A stretch of DNA of 64,000 nucleotides from NCBI GenBank assembly GCA_025738555.1, contig JAOVFP010000009.1, forward strand, positions 1,054,001 through 1,118,000, read 5' to 3'. The notes under the pieces were generated by a model. The model did no database searches. It was not told where the DNA came from and saw nothing but the letters and a program-made list of their open reading frames with translations. The DNA comes from Cyathus striatus (taxonomy: Eukaryota > Basidiomycota > Agaricomycetes > Agaricales > Nidulariaceae). The translations under genes and the position numbers were made by a program. The first letter of the stretch is position 1; each line of letters opens with the position of its first letter. Below, in pieces: positions 11,518 to 23,098 of the stretch.

Positions 11518-14500
11518 ATGTCCTACTTCGAAAATGCATCTCATTTCTCCATACGCGAAGCACATTTCATGAACAACACAGGTACGTATTCTATGTCTCC
11601 GCTGATAGTTATAGTTGTCGGTACTCAGTGCTGTTAATTTGTGATAAAGGAGTACCAGGTATGTTGTCCAGGATAATGATCGACATTGAAGTATATAAGC
11701 TCTTACACTTCGTTTATGACTAGCGCTGCAATACCTTTATCAGTTTGTGGCCCGCGGCGCTTCACATGATTCAAAGGACCAGTACGAAGCACCAAAGTGC
11801 GACCCGGAAACGCGAACACAGCTTCTCAGTGACATACTTGAATGGATCAAAGTTCCTGATAAAGAAACTGGTATCATGTTTATGCATGGGCCTGCAGGCA
11901 CTGGGAAGTCTTGCATAGCACGGTCTGTATGCGAACAGGCCACCTCAGAGGGGCTGTTAGGCGCCAGTTTCTTTTTTTGGAGAGGATCGTCAAATCGAAA
12001 TAATGAAAGCCAGTTTGTCACCACCCTGGCATATCAGCTTGCAGAGGGTAATAAAGAACTCAGACAATATATCCTGACCGAGTTGGAAGATAATCCACGA
12101 ATTGTCGATATGCCTATGGAGACTCAGTTCCGAAAGCTCATATTTGAGCCATGCAGCAAGGTGCCCCATGAACGACTCCTTATTAGAGCTATTATCATTG
12201 ATGGGCTGGACGAGTGCATTGGCGAGATGGTGCAAATTGCAATCTTGCAATTGCTAGCAAGAGCTGTACGCTACGAAGGATTTCCCTTTGGTATCTTCAT
12301 CACGAGTCGTCCCGAACTTCACATGAAAGAAGTATTGGATACCAAGGAAATAATTTTTGCTACAAATATTATCTCCTTAGACCGCATTCCGGGAGCCTCA
12401 CAGGATATTCAGACAATCTTTCAGAGTGGTTTTATCCACATTCAGAACAATCCCAGATTTAAAAAGGCATTTAAATCTGTTCCGCGACCTTGGCCATCTG
12501 TCGACAATATTGAAAAACTGGTTCAGCAATCTTCTGGTCAATATATATATCCCGCAACCGTTCTGAAATTTGTATCCAGTCCTGATCACAATCCTGCGCC
12601 TCAGCTCGAGATTGTGCTTGGCATTCGGGATAGTGGTAATTCTTCTCCTCTTGCAGACCTTGACCTTCTCTATCAAGAAATCATGTCCAGAGTGAAGAAC
12701 CCTCAAAGAACTATGAATGTGCTACGTTATGTACTTGCTATACAAGACCTTGGTCGTAAGAGACTATTAGGATTTCACACTTATCTTATCTAATCCATAT
12801 ATCTTATCTTATCATAGTCACCTGACATATATCACCTGACTTACAATGCGGACACCATGCATACTGACATGCATTATTCATCAAGACTATGGGCACAGTC
12901 CACAGTCCGGCCATGCTTGTTACATACATAATACATGAGTTTGCGTAGTAAAAGCACAGTAAACATGTGTTATAGTGTAGGTTAGATTACATGCAGTTTC
13001 CTCATGGACTTTCATTATAAATATGGTCATTTTAGTTAGATATTCCTTATTCTTGTGCTAGTTTATTCCAGACCAGCAATAAGATTCACTTCTCTTTCCT
13101 ATCTCTTTGTGTTTGAGTTCGACTTCGAGTTTTTGCTTGTCTGTCGCTAACAGAGACGATCACATCGCCACCCACACTTTCTGACAGACATTACAAAGGC
13201 TGTCCTTCATAATCAAAACAGGCTGCTTCTTATTGTTGATCAGTTGCTGGAGCTCCAAGATGGGGAGGCATATCTTGCACTGAATCAGCTTCATTCTCTG
13301 ATATCACTCAATGTGGGATCTGAGTCTACTAGGTGGCATTTGGAAATAAAACTTTACCACAAATCTTTCTATGACTTAATTAAAAAAGCACGGTCAAACG
13401 CTTTCTACGTGAATCTTAGAGCAACTCACTTGCATGTAGTTCAATCCTGTTTGAAATTTATGGTTCATGCAAATTACTGTACAGATGAGCAACACAGTAG
13501 GTGTCCCATATTTTACATCTAATGTTATGCAGTGTTTCTAAATTCTTGCAGTTGCTTGGCTATATGCTAGTTTACAATGGCATCTACATGTCCGAACATT
13601 ATTCTGGAAGACTCAGATCTGCTTGCAGGATTTTGAATCTGCCTTGCAAAGATTCTTTTTTGGATCCATAGACCATTTAAATCTATTGAGTCTCAACAAG
13701 GCTCTTGAAATTCTTGGATTAGTAAACAATGAACCTGATTTTACAGTGATTACTGTTGGTGATATTCAATATTACAGTTCACTGTCCATAGAAGGCCTTT
13801 ACAAATTTATGAATGATATATATGAAGCAATTAACTATAGTTTTGTATGCTGCCATATATTGCAAACTTGACCAATACTAACTACTAGTATGTTTGTTAA
13901 CACTGCAGTCCATATCAAAAATGAATTATTATGCCTTCTTCAGATCTTCATACCTATTTCCTATTTGGCTTAGATTCTTCCAGACATACAAAAATGACTC
14001 ATTGACAAGACAGCTTCTCTTACTATGCAATATCATATATCCTAAATCCAAGATGTCGGAAACCCACAAGATCAGACTGTTACAGGAATTGGGTCTAATT
14101 TCTTCAGATGGAACAACTGATGAAATGTCTATTCTACCAAATTTCGCGAACATAATTCACCTGAAACTTTGTGATCCTACTACTGCCGTTGTGAGTGAAT
14201 TCCTCACTAGCAGCAAGCATTCAGGCCCCTTCCACTGTACGCCATATGACTATGCAAATATGTTTAGTATTGTCATTTCCTCCAGGGTGTGGCATGAACA
14301 CATTGATGAATTTAGCCTTCATTGGAGCTCAATAACTAGAAAAATCAAGCCAAAAATACCTGCCACTGCTGAACTTCTTGCAGGCTTTGCATCTGTAGCT
14401 TCGGATTTTCATGACAATATTGAACTCAGTGGAAGACTTAATGACACCATAGAATTACAAATAATGGTAAATTATCTTCCAGTCAGTATCCATTTACTAT

Positions 14501-14639
14501 CCCAATCCAAGATGGAGTATATTATATTCTAATTAGCTTATAGAGTTTGTCAGGGCCAACAGACAATGTCATTGCAGCATGGAAGCAGGCATTTGACAGA
14601 GCAAAGAGTTTATACCCAGGGAATTTTGAGCATACATAA
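11518..14639 (+). pseudogene. NACHT-domain NLR-like gene, copy 1, interrupted by a solo LTR
   Basis: Exon 1 (11518-11581) encodes MSYFENASHFSI..., the usual opening of basidiomycete NACHT proteins. A small exon (about 11629-11658) is tentative. Exon 3 (11724-13496) carries the NACHT NTPase: Walker A GPAGTGKS, Walker B IIIDGLDEC, and FITSRPE. Further exons are 13552-13844, 13909-14466 and 14544-14639, ending ...PGNFEHT before TAA. Junction phases agree, giving about 806 residues once the insert is discounted. NLR-like proteins of this type are signal-transducing NTPases linked in fungi to self/non-self recognition; the C-terminal half shows no repeat type I can name. A 388-bp solo LTR plus 5-bp TSD sits in exon 3 and introduces a stop at 12791-12793, so the gene is broken unless the LTR is spliced out. 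Conserved counterpart at 61268-64000. Confidence 0.8.
12765..13152. mobile_element. Solo LTR, 388 bp, inside NLR exon, TSD GAGAC
   Basis: GAGAC occurs at 12760-12764 and 13153-13157. The element begins TATTAG (degenerate TGTTAG) and ends CTAACA, an inverted terminal pair apart from one G-to-A change. It contains a TATA-like TATAAATA near 13018. The paralogous gene at 62610 has no insertion. Removing the LTR and one TSD (393 bp) keeps the NLR frame. Confidence 0.8.
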
Positions 14640-14885
14640 ATGATACATAGATGGTAAGTTGTAATGCTGTACACTGACACTGTCAAATTAACTGCTATTC
14701 ATGTAAAGGGTGTATGTTATAGGCATAAATTAGAAGTGTTCATTGTGTATTCTGAGGCGCTGACCTTGAAACTCGCTCCCCGCGGGCCGCAGGGCTGCAC
14801 CACTGATAAAGCTTTAAGACAATAAGTACAAATTCAACAAGTTTCACATGGCACGTCATGAGTCGCGACGGAACCATCATGACAC
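14640..14885. other. 3' flank of NLR copy 1
   Basis: Presumed 3' UTR and spacer before the inverted-repeat element. Nothing else recognised. Confidence 0.35.
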
Positions 14886-16069
14886 GGCGGGCATTTTGCT
14901 GTCAGGTTCCGTGCTGTCATGTAACCTGAAGTGTAACCTGTCAGGTATACTGTCAAGTGGCTCATTGTCTGATAATCAGTGACAAATGTCACACCAAATT
15001 GACCATACTTACTGGCTCATTAGCACAAAGAAATTGCCTTGCTGCAAGCGCGAGGCCGGATAACTGAAATTGAGCTGGACTGAATTATGTAAGACTCATT
15101 GACAATGGCTGAAAACAAGCAGTCGCGTGTTCGATTCATGTGCAGTGTAAAATTCCACTTGATGAAAACTGTAAAACTTGATACATTTTGGCAGTTTACC
15201 AGAGATTATTTAATATTTTATCATTATGCTATTGTTTAAATGCCTGTATAAAATAACTACAGAACAACAGCAGCAAAAAGTTAAGAGCTTTTCATTACGG
15301 TCTAAGCTTTCACGGGCATCAGTTGAGAACAAATATCCTCAAATAAAAGCGTGTTCCAAATTTACGCCTAGTAGGACTTGAACTAGTGACCTTCCGCTAT
15401 TCAAAACAAAACTTTTGACGACAACAATAACTACCAGTAGTCCATAAACCTTTATTATAGTTATCACCCAGCTATTACTTATTCTGCCATTGAACTCCCA
15501 CTCACCTGTGCATTTTGTATTCTGCTGCTTACCTGCAAATGTAAACATGGAATCTCTTCCAGACAGCGATAATTGTTTAGCTAGTAACATTTAATACCGA
15601 TCATACCTTCTGTAAAATGTTGGTTATTATTAAAATAACAGATGAGAGGTTTAGAATCAATACACATTTATTATGTTGTCATAAATCATAGCCTATTGGA
15701 TAAATTATGATTTAATGGAATCTGTTTTCACTCACATATTCAATGTACTCTAATGTCATTATATACAGATATTAAAAGATAAGAACAGCTTTGACTTTAT
15801 AACTTTACATGGAGGATGAATTGAACATGTGACTGCTTGTTTTCAGCCATTGTCAATGAGTCTTACATAATTCAGTCCAGCTCAATTTCAGTTATCCGGC
15901 CTCGCGCTTGCAGCAAGGCAATTTCTTTGTGCTAATGAGCCAGTAAGTATGGTCAATTTGGTGTGACATTTGTCACTGATTATCAGACAATGAGCCACTT
16001 GACAGTATACCTGACAGGTTACACTTCAGGTTACATGACAGCACGGAACCTGACAGCAAAATGCCCGCC
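14886..16069. mobile_element. 1.18-kb element with 254-bp terminal inverted repeats (MITE or foldback-like)
   Basis: Bases 14886-15139 and 15816-16069 are reverse complements of equal length, 254 bp, aligned without an indel. The ends read GGCGGGCATTTTGCTGTCAG. The few mismatches seen at the inner edge are C/T or G/A differences at CpG or TpG sites. The 676-bp centre is AT-rich with only short frames and no transposase motif, so the element is non-autonomous. Sequence similarity may continue a few bases outside (ATGAC versus GTGAT), so the exact ends and TSD are uncertain. The superfamily cannot be assigned from the ends. Confidence 0.8.
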
Positions 16070-17654
16070 ATGTGATCCCCGTCTTCTTTCTCTTCTTATC
16101 GTACCACGTACTAACAAGAACTCTTAAAGTTGTATCTATTGATCGACGAACTTAGAGGGAATACTCCTAGAAACTCACCTAGCTGCGCGTACAATGAAAG
16201 TTGGTGCGAATGTCTCTGCCTCTGCCATGAAGCTCTTCAAACATGGTAGATCAAGGTTGAACGTTGAGGATGGACGGCGATATGAAGAAAAATTAAAGCT
16301 GGTGTGTTGAGGTTCAATAGGTCAAAGAGAATGCTGCCAAGTAAGTTTTTTCCCTTCCGCTTCACCTCTGTTCCCTGCAACGTACCTCCCATCCCCAATA
16401 TTGCTTCTTCCACACTCGGAACTAATATGCCTGCAGCAACCCACCCTCCCTTCCCCGACCTATGTCGGACAATCTTCCAGCGAAGGCGACTTCTTCGAAT
16501 CCTGGTCAATCTTCCAGGTATGGTGTCGTAGCGTGAGCATCCAGATTGCACACCACCCACAACCATCTCCTCAGCGTCAACTATCTCCACCTCCAGCCGT
16601 ACGATAGCTACTGTGCAGCTCGCTCGCTCATCAAGAGCTATGACTGACTAGCTCTTCTACAAGCCTTGAAGGAGCGAAGGAGCTCAACCTGGTAGATTTT
16701 TCCCCGACCAGCGTATGCCCTTGAACAAGAGCATACACTACAACTGGGGTACGACGGCGCCGCGAAGAGGGAGAAGACAATGGACTGTTAGAAAGGCAGG
16801 TACTTTTGAAAGAGAGATGCCGATGGAGACTTTGTCGCAGTGCACACTCCCTGGTTTTCGTTGTATCATACGAGTCGAGGCTGCGGAGAAACTTGCTCGA
16901 CTGTAGATGCAAAACTGAGCGTCTGTAATAGTCTGTAACGCTGGTGATATGAAATCTGCAGGCCGACGTGGCGATTCCGAACGTGAGGGACAAGTTCTGA
17001 TGCTTTCCTAAACGAGACTGTTCTCACTTTCTGTCCTGTAATCATATTTACAATGTGTCGTGCATAAAAAGCGTAGATATGCATCCGCCTCGATAGGACG
17101 AAGATGTTAATAACTACGTTGATCGACGATCTCTAGTAGAAGTAGTAAGTGGCCTGCGTTCTATGCGTTTAACAAAGAAACTCACATTCGACTACCAGGT
17201 ACATGCCATTTGTATTGGTTCATACTATTCTCAAATGGATTTCAAACTTAATGTATGCGTAACGTTGCGAGCACAGAAGCAGGGCGCTGAACAACTAGCA
17301 GGAGAATAGCCTTCACATGCACCATACTGAAGACTAATCGTCAGATAAATAGTGTTTGTCCATAGTTCCAAGTTGTATGAAAGAGGGATGCCAATACCAA
17401 GTATCTGTCGTAAGCCGGCGATAATAGGTCTCCTTGCATGAATACGAGAGTTCTCAGGTAGAAGTCAAAGTCAACAGGGACTAGCTGTCAAAACGATGCG
17501 GCAAGAGAAGCAATCAAGGAGCCTTCGAATTAGGTTGACAGCAGCTGGCTTGTTAAGGAAGTGCGCTATTCCAGCCCTTATCGCTCCAGGACGGCGAGGA
17601 GAACGTCAACGACAGCCTGCTCCAGGACACGAAAGGCGTTCTGGACGCGCTGTT
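16070..17654. repeat. 5' flank of block D1 copy B, including an R1 copy
   Basis: The R1 relic at 16.2-17.0 kb and the flank to 17.65 kb match copy A (about 0.6-1.85 kb) in the same order. The start at 16.09 kb also resembles 33.5 kb. The frames seen at 16237-16607 are open on both strands only by chance. No gene is called. Confidence 0.55.
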
Positions 17655-17730
17655 GGTGACTGGTTGTCGTCGGTGGTTGGCACATTTAAGGTTCAGAAGT
17701 GACGGAACATTCTGACTATAAAACAGCGAG
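17655..17730 (+). promoter_or_regulatory. Core promoter of proline-rich membrane-protein gene, copy B
   Basis: The TATA box TATAAAA is at 17717-17723, 309 bp before the ATG, within a segment almost identical to copy A (CACATTTAAGGTTCAG...GACTATAAAACAGCGAGC). The inverted CCAAT box of copy A is changed here to GACTGG. Confidence 0.55.
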
Positions 17731-18025
17731 CTCTTTGCTGAACCTCCCATATCTTTCTTCCTTTTAACCTTCATCTACTCTTCAACCTCTCTTCCGCTCT
17801 TCATCGATCATCTCCAACCACCCTCCTCCGACCCCACACCCCACACCTTCCTCATAAGCCTTCCTATTTGATACTTCAACCCTTCCCCCACTTACTCACC
17901 ATCTCCCTAGCGCACCACCGTCAGCCACCGCCGTCGTCGCCTCCCGTACGTTATCTTCCACTTTACTCAACATCAACCCTCACATTCTGATATTATCCAG
18001 ATCACTCTTCTCCCTCCTGCCCAGC

Positions 18026-20194
18026 ATGGCAGGTGCACTCGTCGCCATCGCAGCTGCCTTTCTCAGATCTTCTTCCGCACCGCAAGCAGCTTGGTCAGTA
18101 TGCAAGCACCACGCAACAAGGCTTATCTACGTAGCCTTACTCGCCTTACTCCTTGGTGGAAGCCAGCCTCTTGCTTCCACCACTGGCAGCTTACTCCCTT
18201 CGTCAGCCACTCTATACACGCTCTCTGAGCGCGCGGTCAACTTGTTCGCCAAACCAGGTCTGATCGTCGCCTGGCCAAAGGTTTCTTCCGGTCCAATGCT
18301 CGACGCAGATTCCGTTTCACGACCTACCGATTCTTCTGCGTTCGAGCTCGCAGTGGGCAGTGGGTCTCCTGAGCGCAATGTCAAGGCCCCTGCTGCCAAT
18401 GATAATGGGGAAGGGTCTGATGGCTCTGAAGATGAACCGCTTACTCCCCTCAGTCTCCAGACGATGGAGCTGATTCACCCGATGGTCCCTCGGTACCACC
18501 TACACCTACACCTACACTTGCACCCTCACCTCCTCCTCCTCCCCCACCGCCGCCGCCTCCACCCCCCGCAGACATCAACGAAGACGACCCACATCGTCCC
18601 ACCAACGGAATATTCCGCACGTTCTGGCTCGCGATCCTCGAACTTCTCTTTCGCCTATGGGACGCGTACGGGGATGATGTAACACTGACGCTCAAGTCCA
18701 TCACTCGAGAGTTATCCGCGTCCCTCTATAGACTTGCACATTCTGCCTTATGGAAGGCGAGGTCTATATTTGATACTCTGCATCGAGTTCGCCAGTTTAC
18801 TCCGCCCACCCCAAAGCCTAAGTTTCGTTCTCGTCTGCGGGCACATGCTCATGAAGCTCCACTGGATGTAGTTCCGTTGATCCAGGAGCAACTCGTCGAG
18901 AATGAGCCGTATCCACCCTTGGAGATTAATAGCATTTCCGAGCACATTCAAGTTGTCGACTTACGCTCGGGATTATGCCTTCTCTTGTTCAAACTCGTGC
19001 TCGCTGTATGGACGCTCGTGCTTGCTGTGGGCATTTTCATGCGTTGGTGGTTTACTGGTGGGGAAGAGCAGGAGGACGGAGTGAGTCAAGTCGGGAATTC
19101 CGCACTGGAGAATTCAATGGGTGGTAAGGCATCTGAGATTGAGGTGGTAATCGTGGGCTCGTCTGAACTAGATGCGAGGGAGGGTAGATCATTGTATGCT
19201 AAGGCGGATGACGTACGTTCTCTATCTTTTTATCTCGGCATTTGCTCAACGAATACATCTGATCTATAGGAGCTGGTTGACGACGGTTCCGTCAAGGATG
19301 TCGTATGTCCCTTTTTTGTTTGTACTTCTATAATTTCTGACGACAATCCAGGCGTTCGTACATTCGCGTGGGGAAGAGAGGCTAGTGGGAAGACACGAGA
19401 GGGAACAGGAGCGGGAGGGCGAAGGGGAGATAGCGGAGGATTCTTTCCCGCAGGATCTAGGGGGGATTGAAGCTTCAGTGTCTAAGGCAGCAGTCGGGCC
19501 CCCCTCTGAACTGGATCCAAGGACAGAGGAATCCGTTGGACCCCAAGAAGCTGACGTATGTTTCCTTTTTTTATCCTGACATTCGATTTATTAACATATC
19601 TAATCCTTAGGGGCCAGTGGACACTAGTTCCCCCGCTGAGGATATCGAAGCGCTCCTTCGGCAGTATCCTTTCTCTCTGATAACGCCCGAAGGTCCCGGG
19701 GGTGTAAGTCAACCATTTATGTTGTTCTATTCTTCCAGGTTGCTTACGTTTCATGCAGTGCAAGATGGTCTCGGACGAGGATTATGTATGTTTCTTTTCT
19801 GTTTCTACTCCTACGTTATCTGATGGTGGTGCAGGTATTCGTAGGCTACGCACGCGCAGGAAAGAAGCTGGCGGAAGCTCGTGAACGGAAGCGCCAAAAA
19901 GCTCTCTTGGCAATGCAAGCAGCAGCTTCTCCGTTAGCTGATTCTATTTCAAAGGAGTCAATCACCCCCGTGGATTCCCTCATCGAATCCGCTCCTCGCG
20001 TACCTGTGCCTGTTTCCTCCGAATGCGCGGTAGTTCCTCTGCATTCGCCTTCCCAATCTCCAGTACTCCGAGAAGGCACCGTGGGCATGTCGCGCCACGA
20101 TGCCTCTCCACACCGACTCGGTTCTCGTCGTTGCAGAGGATGGTCACATAATAAGAGAAGGAATGGTGCGGCACTTCCTAGCTGTGCCGCGTGA
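18026..20194 (+). pseudogene. Proline-rich two-segment membrane protein, copy B (frameshift in exon 1)
   Basis: Same six-exon structure as copy A: 18026-19212, 19270-19302, 19352-19555, 19611-19703, 19759-19785 and 19835-20194. The last exon is intact to TGA here and encodes the tail missing from copy A. Exon 1 is 1187 nt, not a multiple of three. A C is missing in the CCCC run at about 18445-18449, which shifts the proline-rich linker into a histidine/leucine-rich frame and stops at 18680-18682. The original frame resumes downstream (18877 on) with the transmembrane segment LVLAVWTLVLAVGIF. Lesions in A and B lie at different places, so they arose after duplication or in separate lineages. 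A single-base sequencing error in a C run is the main alternative. Confidence 0.65.
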
Positions 20195-21977
20195 CAGCAT
20201 TTCTTCTATCCTCTCGATCCGCATGAAACCTTAAGACACTCCCTCGTTTCATTTCTTCTCGTTTCATTCTCGCTTGTTTCAGGCCCCTCATTCCCTTCAC
20301 ACAATATGAAGCCATCGACACCGTCTCCCCTCGCCATCTTCTACCCCCCTTTTCTCTCTTCCCCCTCCCCTCCAGTGGCCCCCAGCTCACACCATGTCTG
20401 ACAAAAGAAATCGAAGGCAGCAACACCGTAGTGCCTCTTCCCCACCCCCGAGTTGCCACTACTGCTAGAAAATCGGAACATCAGAAGAATAAGAAGAATG
20501 ATGCTCAGAAATACCTACAGTGCTCTTCAGCATTTTATATCACATTCTCAGGCTCACCCCATTCAGAACCACCGCGCGACCCATATTACATTCCTGCGCC
20601 AGAGTGCTTTTCAGCACTTCGCGTTTCGAACAGGGTTCTAGTTCTTTCGCTCTGCGTTTTCGTCTTGCGGCTTTATGTCCGTCTCGGGTAATGGGGAATT
20701 AATTGGATTGTTGTTTTGGCTATCGAATGTAAGTGGGTTTTCGTTCCTCATTTCGATAATGGTTCTAACGTTTGTTTTTATCTAGGATCTGCTCCTTCGA
20801 AGGTTATAGCCCTGTGATCTTCAAAGATCCACTTCCGGAACTGTCAGTAGACCTCTAGGCTCGTGGAGAGATTATGTTGAGGGCTGTCAGCATCAGCATG
20901 TAGTCTCTGCTTGGTGGTTGTGGATTTCTATTGATACCGGAAGAACAGCTATTCAGCTGTTATCTCGACACAGGCAATACTGGACTCGGGGCTCAGTAGA
21001 CTCCATTTTTTACTTCACCGCGCATCTGGCCACTTGGAGGTCCCTTCTTTTTCATCGGCGTTCGGGTTCGACTGGCAATGACTTGTGTTTGATTTGCTTT
21101 AAAAAATCGAGTTGTAAATTTATGAATTTTGTACTTGCTTCGGACTCGGACTTAAACCGTTTTTATAGTGCTTGGACTAGATATGGACTAGATAACCGCT
21201 ATTATTACTGTACTGCTGTATGTTTAAAGTATTATTATCTTATCAACCTTATGGCAGCTGGCTTGCTATTGTTTTATGGTGTATATGTTTGAATACTGTA
21301 ACTTGGGCACGGCAAGTTACGGCCTGTGGTAGCCACAATCGAAGACATATAATCAGAACGAGCGCGGCGCGCCTTCGAGTGCCTATCCTTTTTCCTCCTT
21401 CACAGTCCTCCGTTATGCTCTGAAAGAAAGCAGCTATGTCAATGTTCAAGGAAAGAAAACATTTATAGGCAAATGCAAGTATGTGGCAGATTGTGCGGAT
21501 GTTAGACCAACAGCCTTAGGTTAATATACAGGAGGACGAGAAATGAGAGCATACATTATACCATATACCATGCAACTATCACCATCTAACATTCTTAATT
21601 CCTAGGCGTACTAAACCCTATCCTCGCTGACCCAGGCTCCCTTATCCATCCACATATAGCATCAATATAGCATATCATCTCCTGCTCTCACTTTCCCACT
21701 TCCGAGCCAATGTATCTTATTACATAGGAAGATGCTCTTCAGATACGGTGGCCCCGGGGTGGTATAACAGCGGCCTTTGCTGGAGAGTTTTCAAGAGCAA
21801 TGCTAGAGAATGATGTAAGGGAACGGAAAGGGAACGAAGAAAGGCAAGCGTACCATGATGCATCTGGGATCACAGCGATCTACTAGTAACGCACCATTAT
21901 TCATCTGCGTCTCTGCATTTAATGTACCTCCAACAGTAGGATTGCAAGGCGACGAAACCTCCTCGACTCAACTTCCT
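20195..21977. other. 3' flank of block D1 copy B and adjoining D6 segment
   Basis: Matches 4363-5486 and then, without the retroposon, 5699-5946; from 21.54 kb it matches 6282-6450 without the 325-bp LTR. The last part (21.3-21.98 kb) also matches 51.4-52.04 kb. It provides the empty sites used to date three insertions. No gene is supported. Confidence 0.55.
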
Positions 21978-22712
21978 GTAAGGCCTGCCAGTGGCCTACA
22001 TATGAAATCACCTATAATACGTAGCCCACGTCAGAGTCTTAACAACAATACAATTAAAATACGCACCAGACCGTTATGCGCAAATGCCGAACAGGCCAGA
22101 TCAAAGACGGAGAGCGATGAAGTCAGCGGAATACAAAGTTATTCCACCTAAGTCGACGCGTTCCGAAACCAACGAATAAGTCACGTGCAGAACCAAACAA
22201 CCCCGAAACCAAACATCCCGATTCGGCTCGGACGACACTCACGGAATCGGACACAGCAATCGACAACGGCAGAAAAGCGACAACACTCAACACGCGTTGC
22301 CGCACGCATCTCCTCAAAGCTATGTCCTTCTTTACTATAGTTTACTATTTAAATTTTATATGACTCACTTAGATACTTACATATATAAACCCCTCTGTAG
22401 CTAGCTACTCCTCTTCAGTGAAATACACCCCATTATATCTACTTCTATCCTCATCCAGTCGTGTTAAGGGTCAGTGGCTCTAGGTTTGAGCAGCCCTTAA
22501 TCAGTTCTACCACTCAAGCTTTCGTATTCACTCTGGTCATTCTTATTTTCGCACTCAGTTGTAGCTTAACTCAAGCCTTCAAAGCTACAATTGCTCTACC
22601 ATTGTTTCATCAAATCTCAAACTCAAATCGACGAAGCGCAACGGTTGACGGACGCAACCGTGCTCGCAAACAAACTCAAATCTACACATCGACAACCACA
22701 CTTACCCTTACA
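21978..22712. mobile_element. Solo LTR, 735 bp
   Basis: Starts TGTAAGG and ends CCTTACA, a perfect 7-bp inverted pair, flanked by TTCC at 21974-21977 and 22713-22716. The paralogous segment at about 52035-52060 reads straight through the insertion point. A TATA-like ATATATAAA lies near 22380-22388. No coding domain is present. A 4-bp TSD, or 5 bp with one mismatch, fits an LTR element; the length is more usual for Ty3/Gypsy elements, but that assignment is a guess. Confidence 0.7.
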
Positions 22713-22979
22713 TTCCTCTCATTTTCCCACTGCCTCTCCTCCTCCGTTACTGTTCCTCAAATGTATAGTTCATTCTTCTTCATGCGCTCGGCTTTACCTT
22801 AACCGTAAAGCTTGACCAAAGCTACCCAAGCAAGGTTGCTGCCAATGCAATGAATATTTACTAACGCATGGAACATGAAGACAAATTAGAGCAGTTGAGA
22901 AACTTCAGCCATAGTTCATAATAACAGAAAATACTTGCAATGTTACACAGATGAAATTTGGAAATGATGAGAAAAGAAT
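22713..22979. other. Spacer between solo LTR and block D2 copy 2
   Basis: The first 100 bp continue the segment shared with 52.05-52.17 kb (TTTTCCCACTGC). The rest shows nothing I recognise. Confidence 0.3.
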
Positions 22980-23098
22980 ATAGTATGGTATAGTAGGATA
23001 GTATAGTATGATATAACGGGTTGTGACATATGGCTTTCCATAATCGACATAAAATACAGGATTATATATATATATATATAAAATGAGATAACAGAATG

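Noticed and set aside
11740..12024. Minus-strand frames opposite the NACHT region (also 61667-61876)
   Set aside because: Shadows of a conserved coding region; they recur because the sense strand is conserved.
12756..13153. LTR region of NLR copy 1 as a normal intron
   Set aside because: The 5-bp TSD, TGTTAG-like/CTAACA ends and absence in the paralogue show a solo LTR; GT-AG splicing at the visible sites would break frame.
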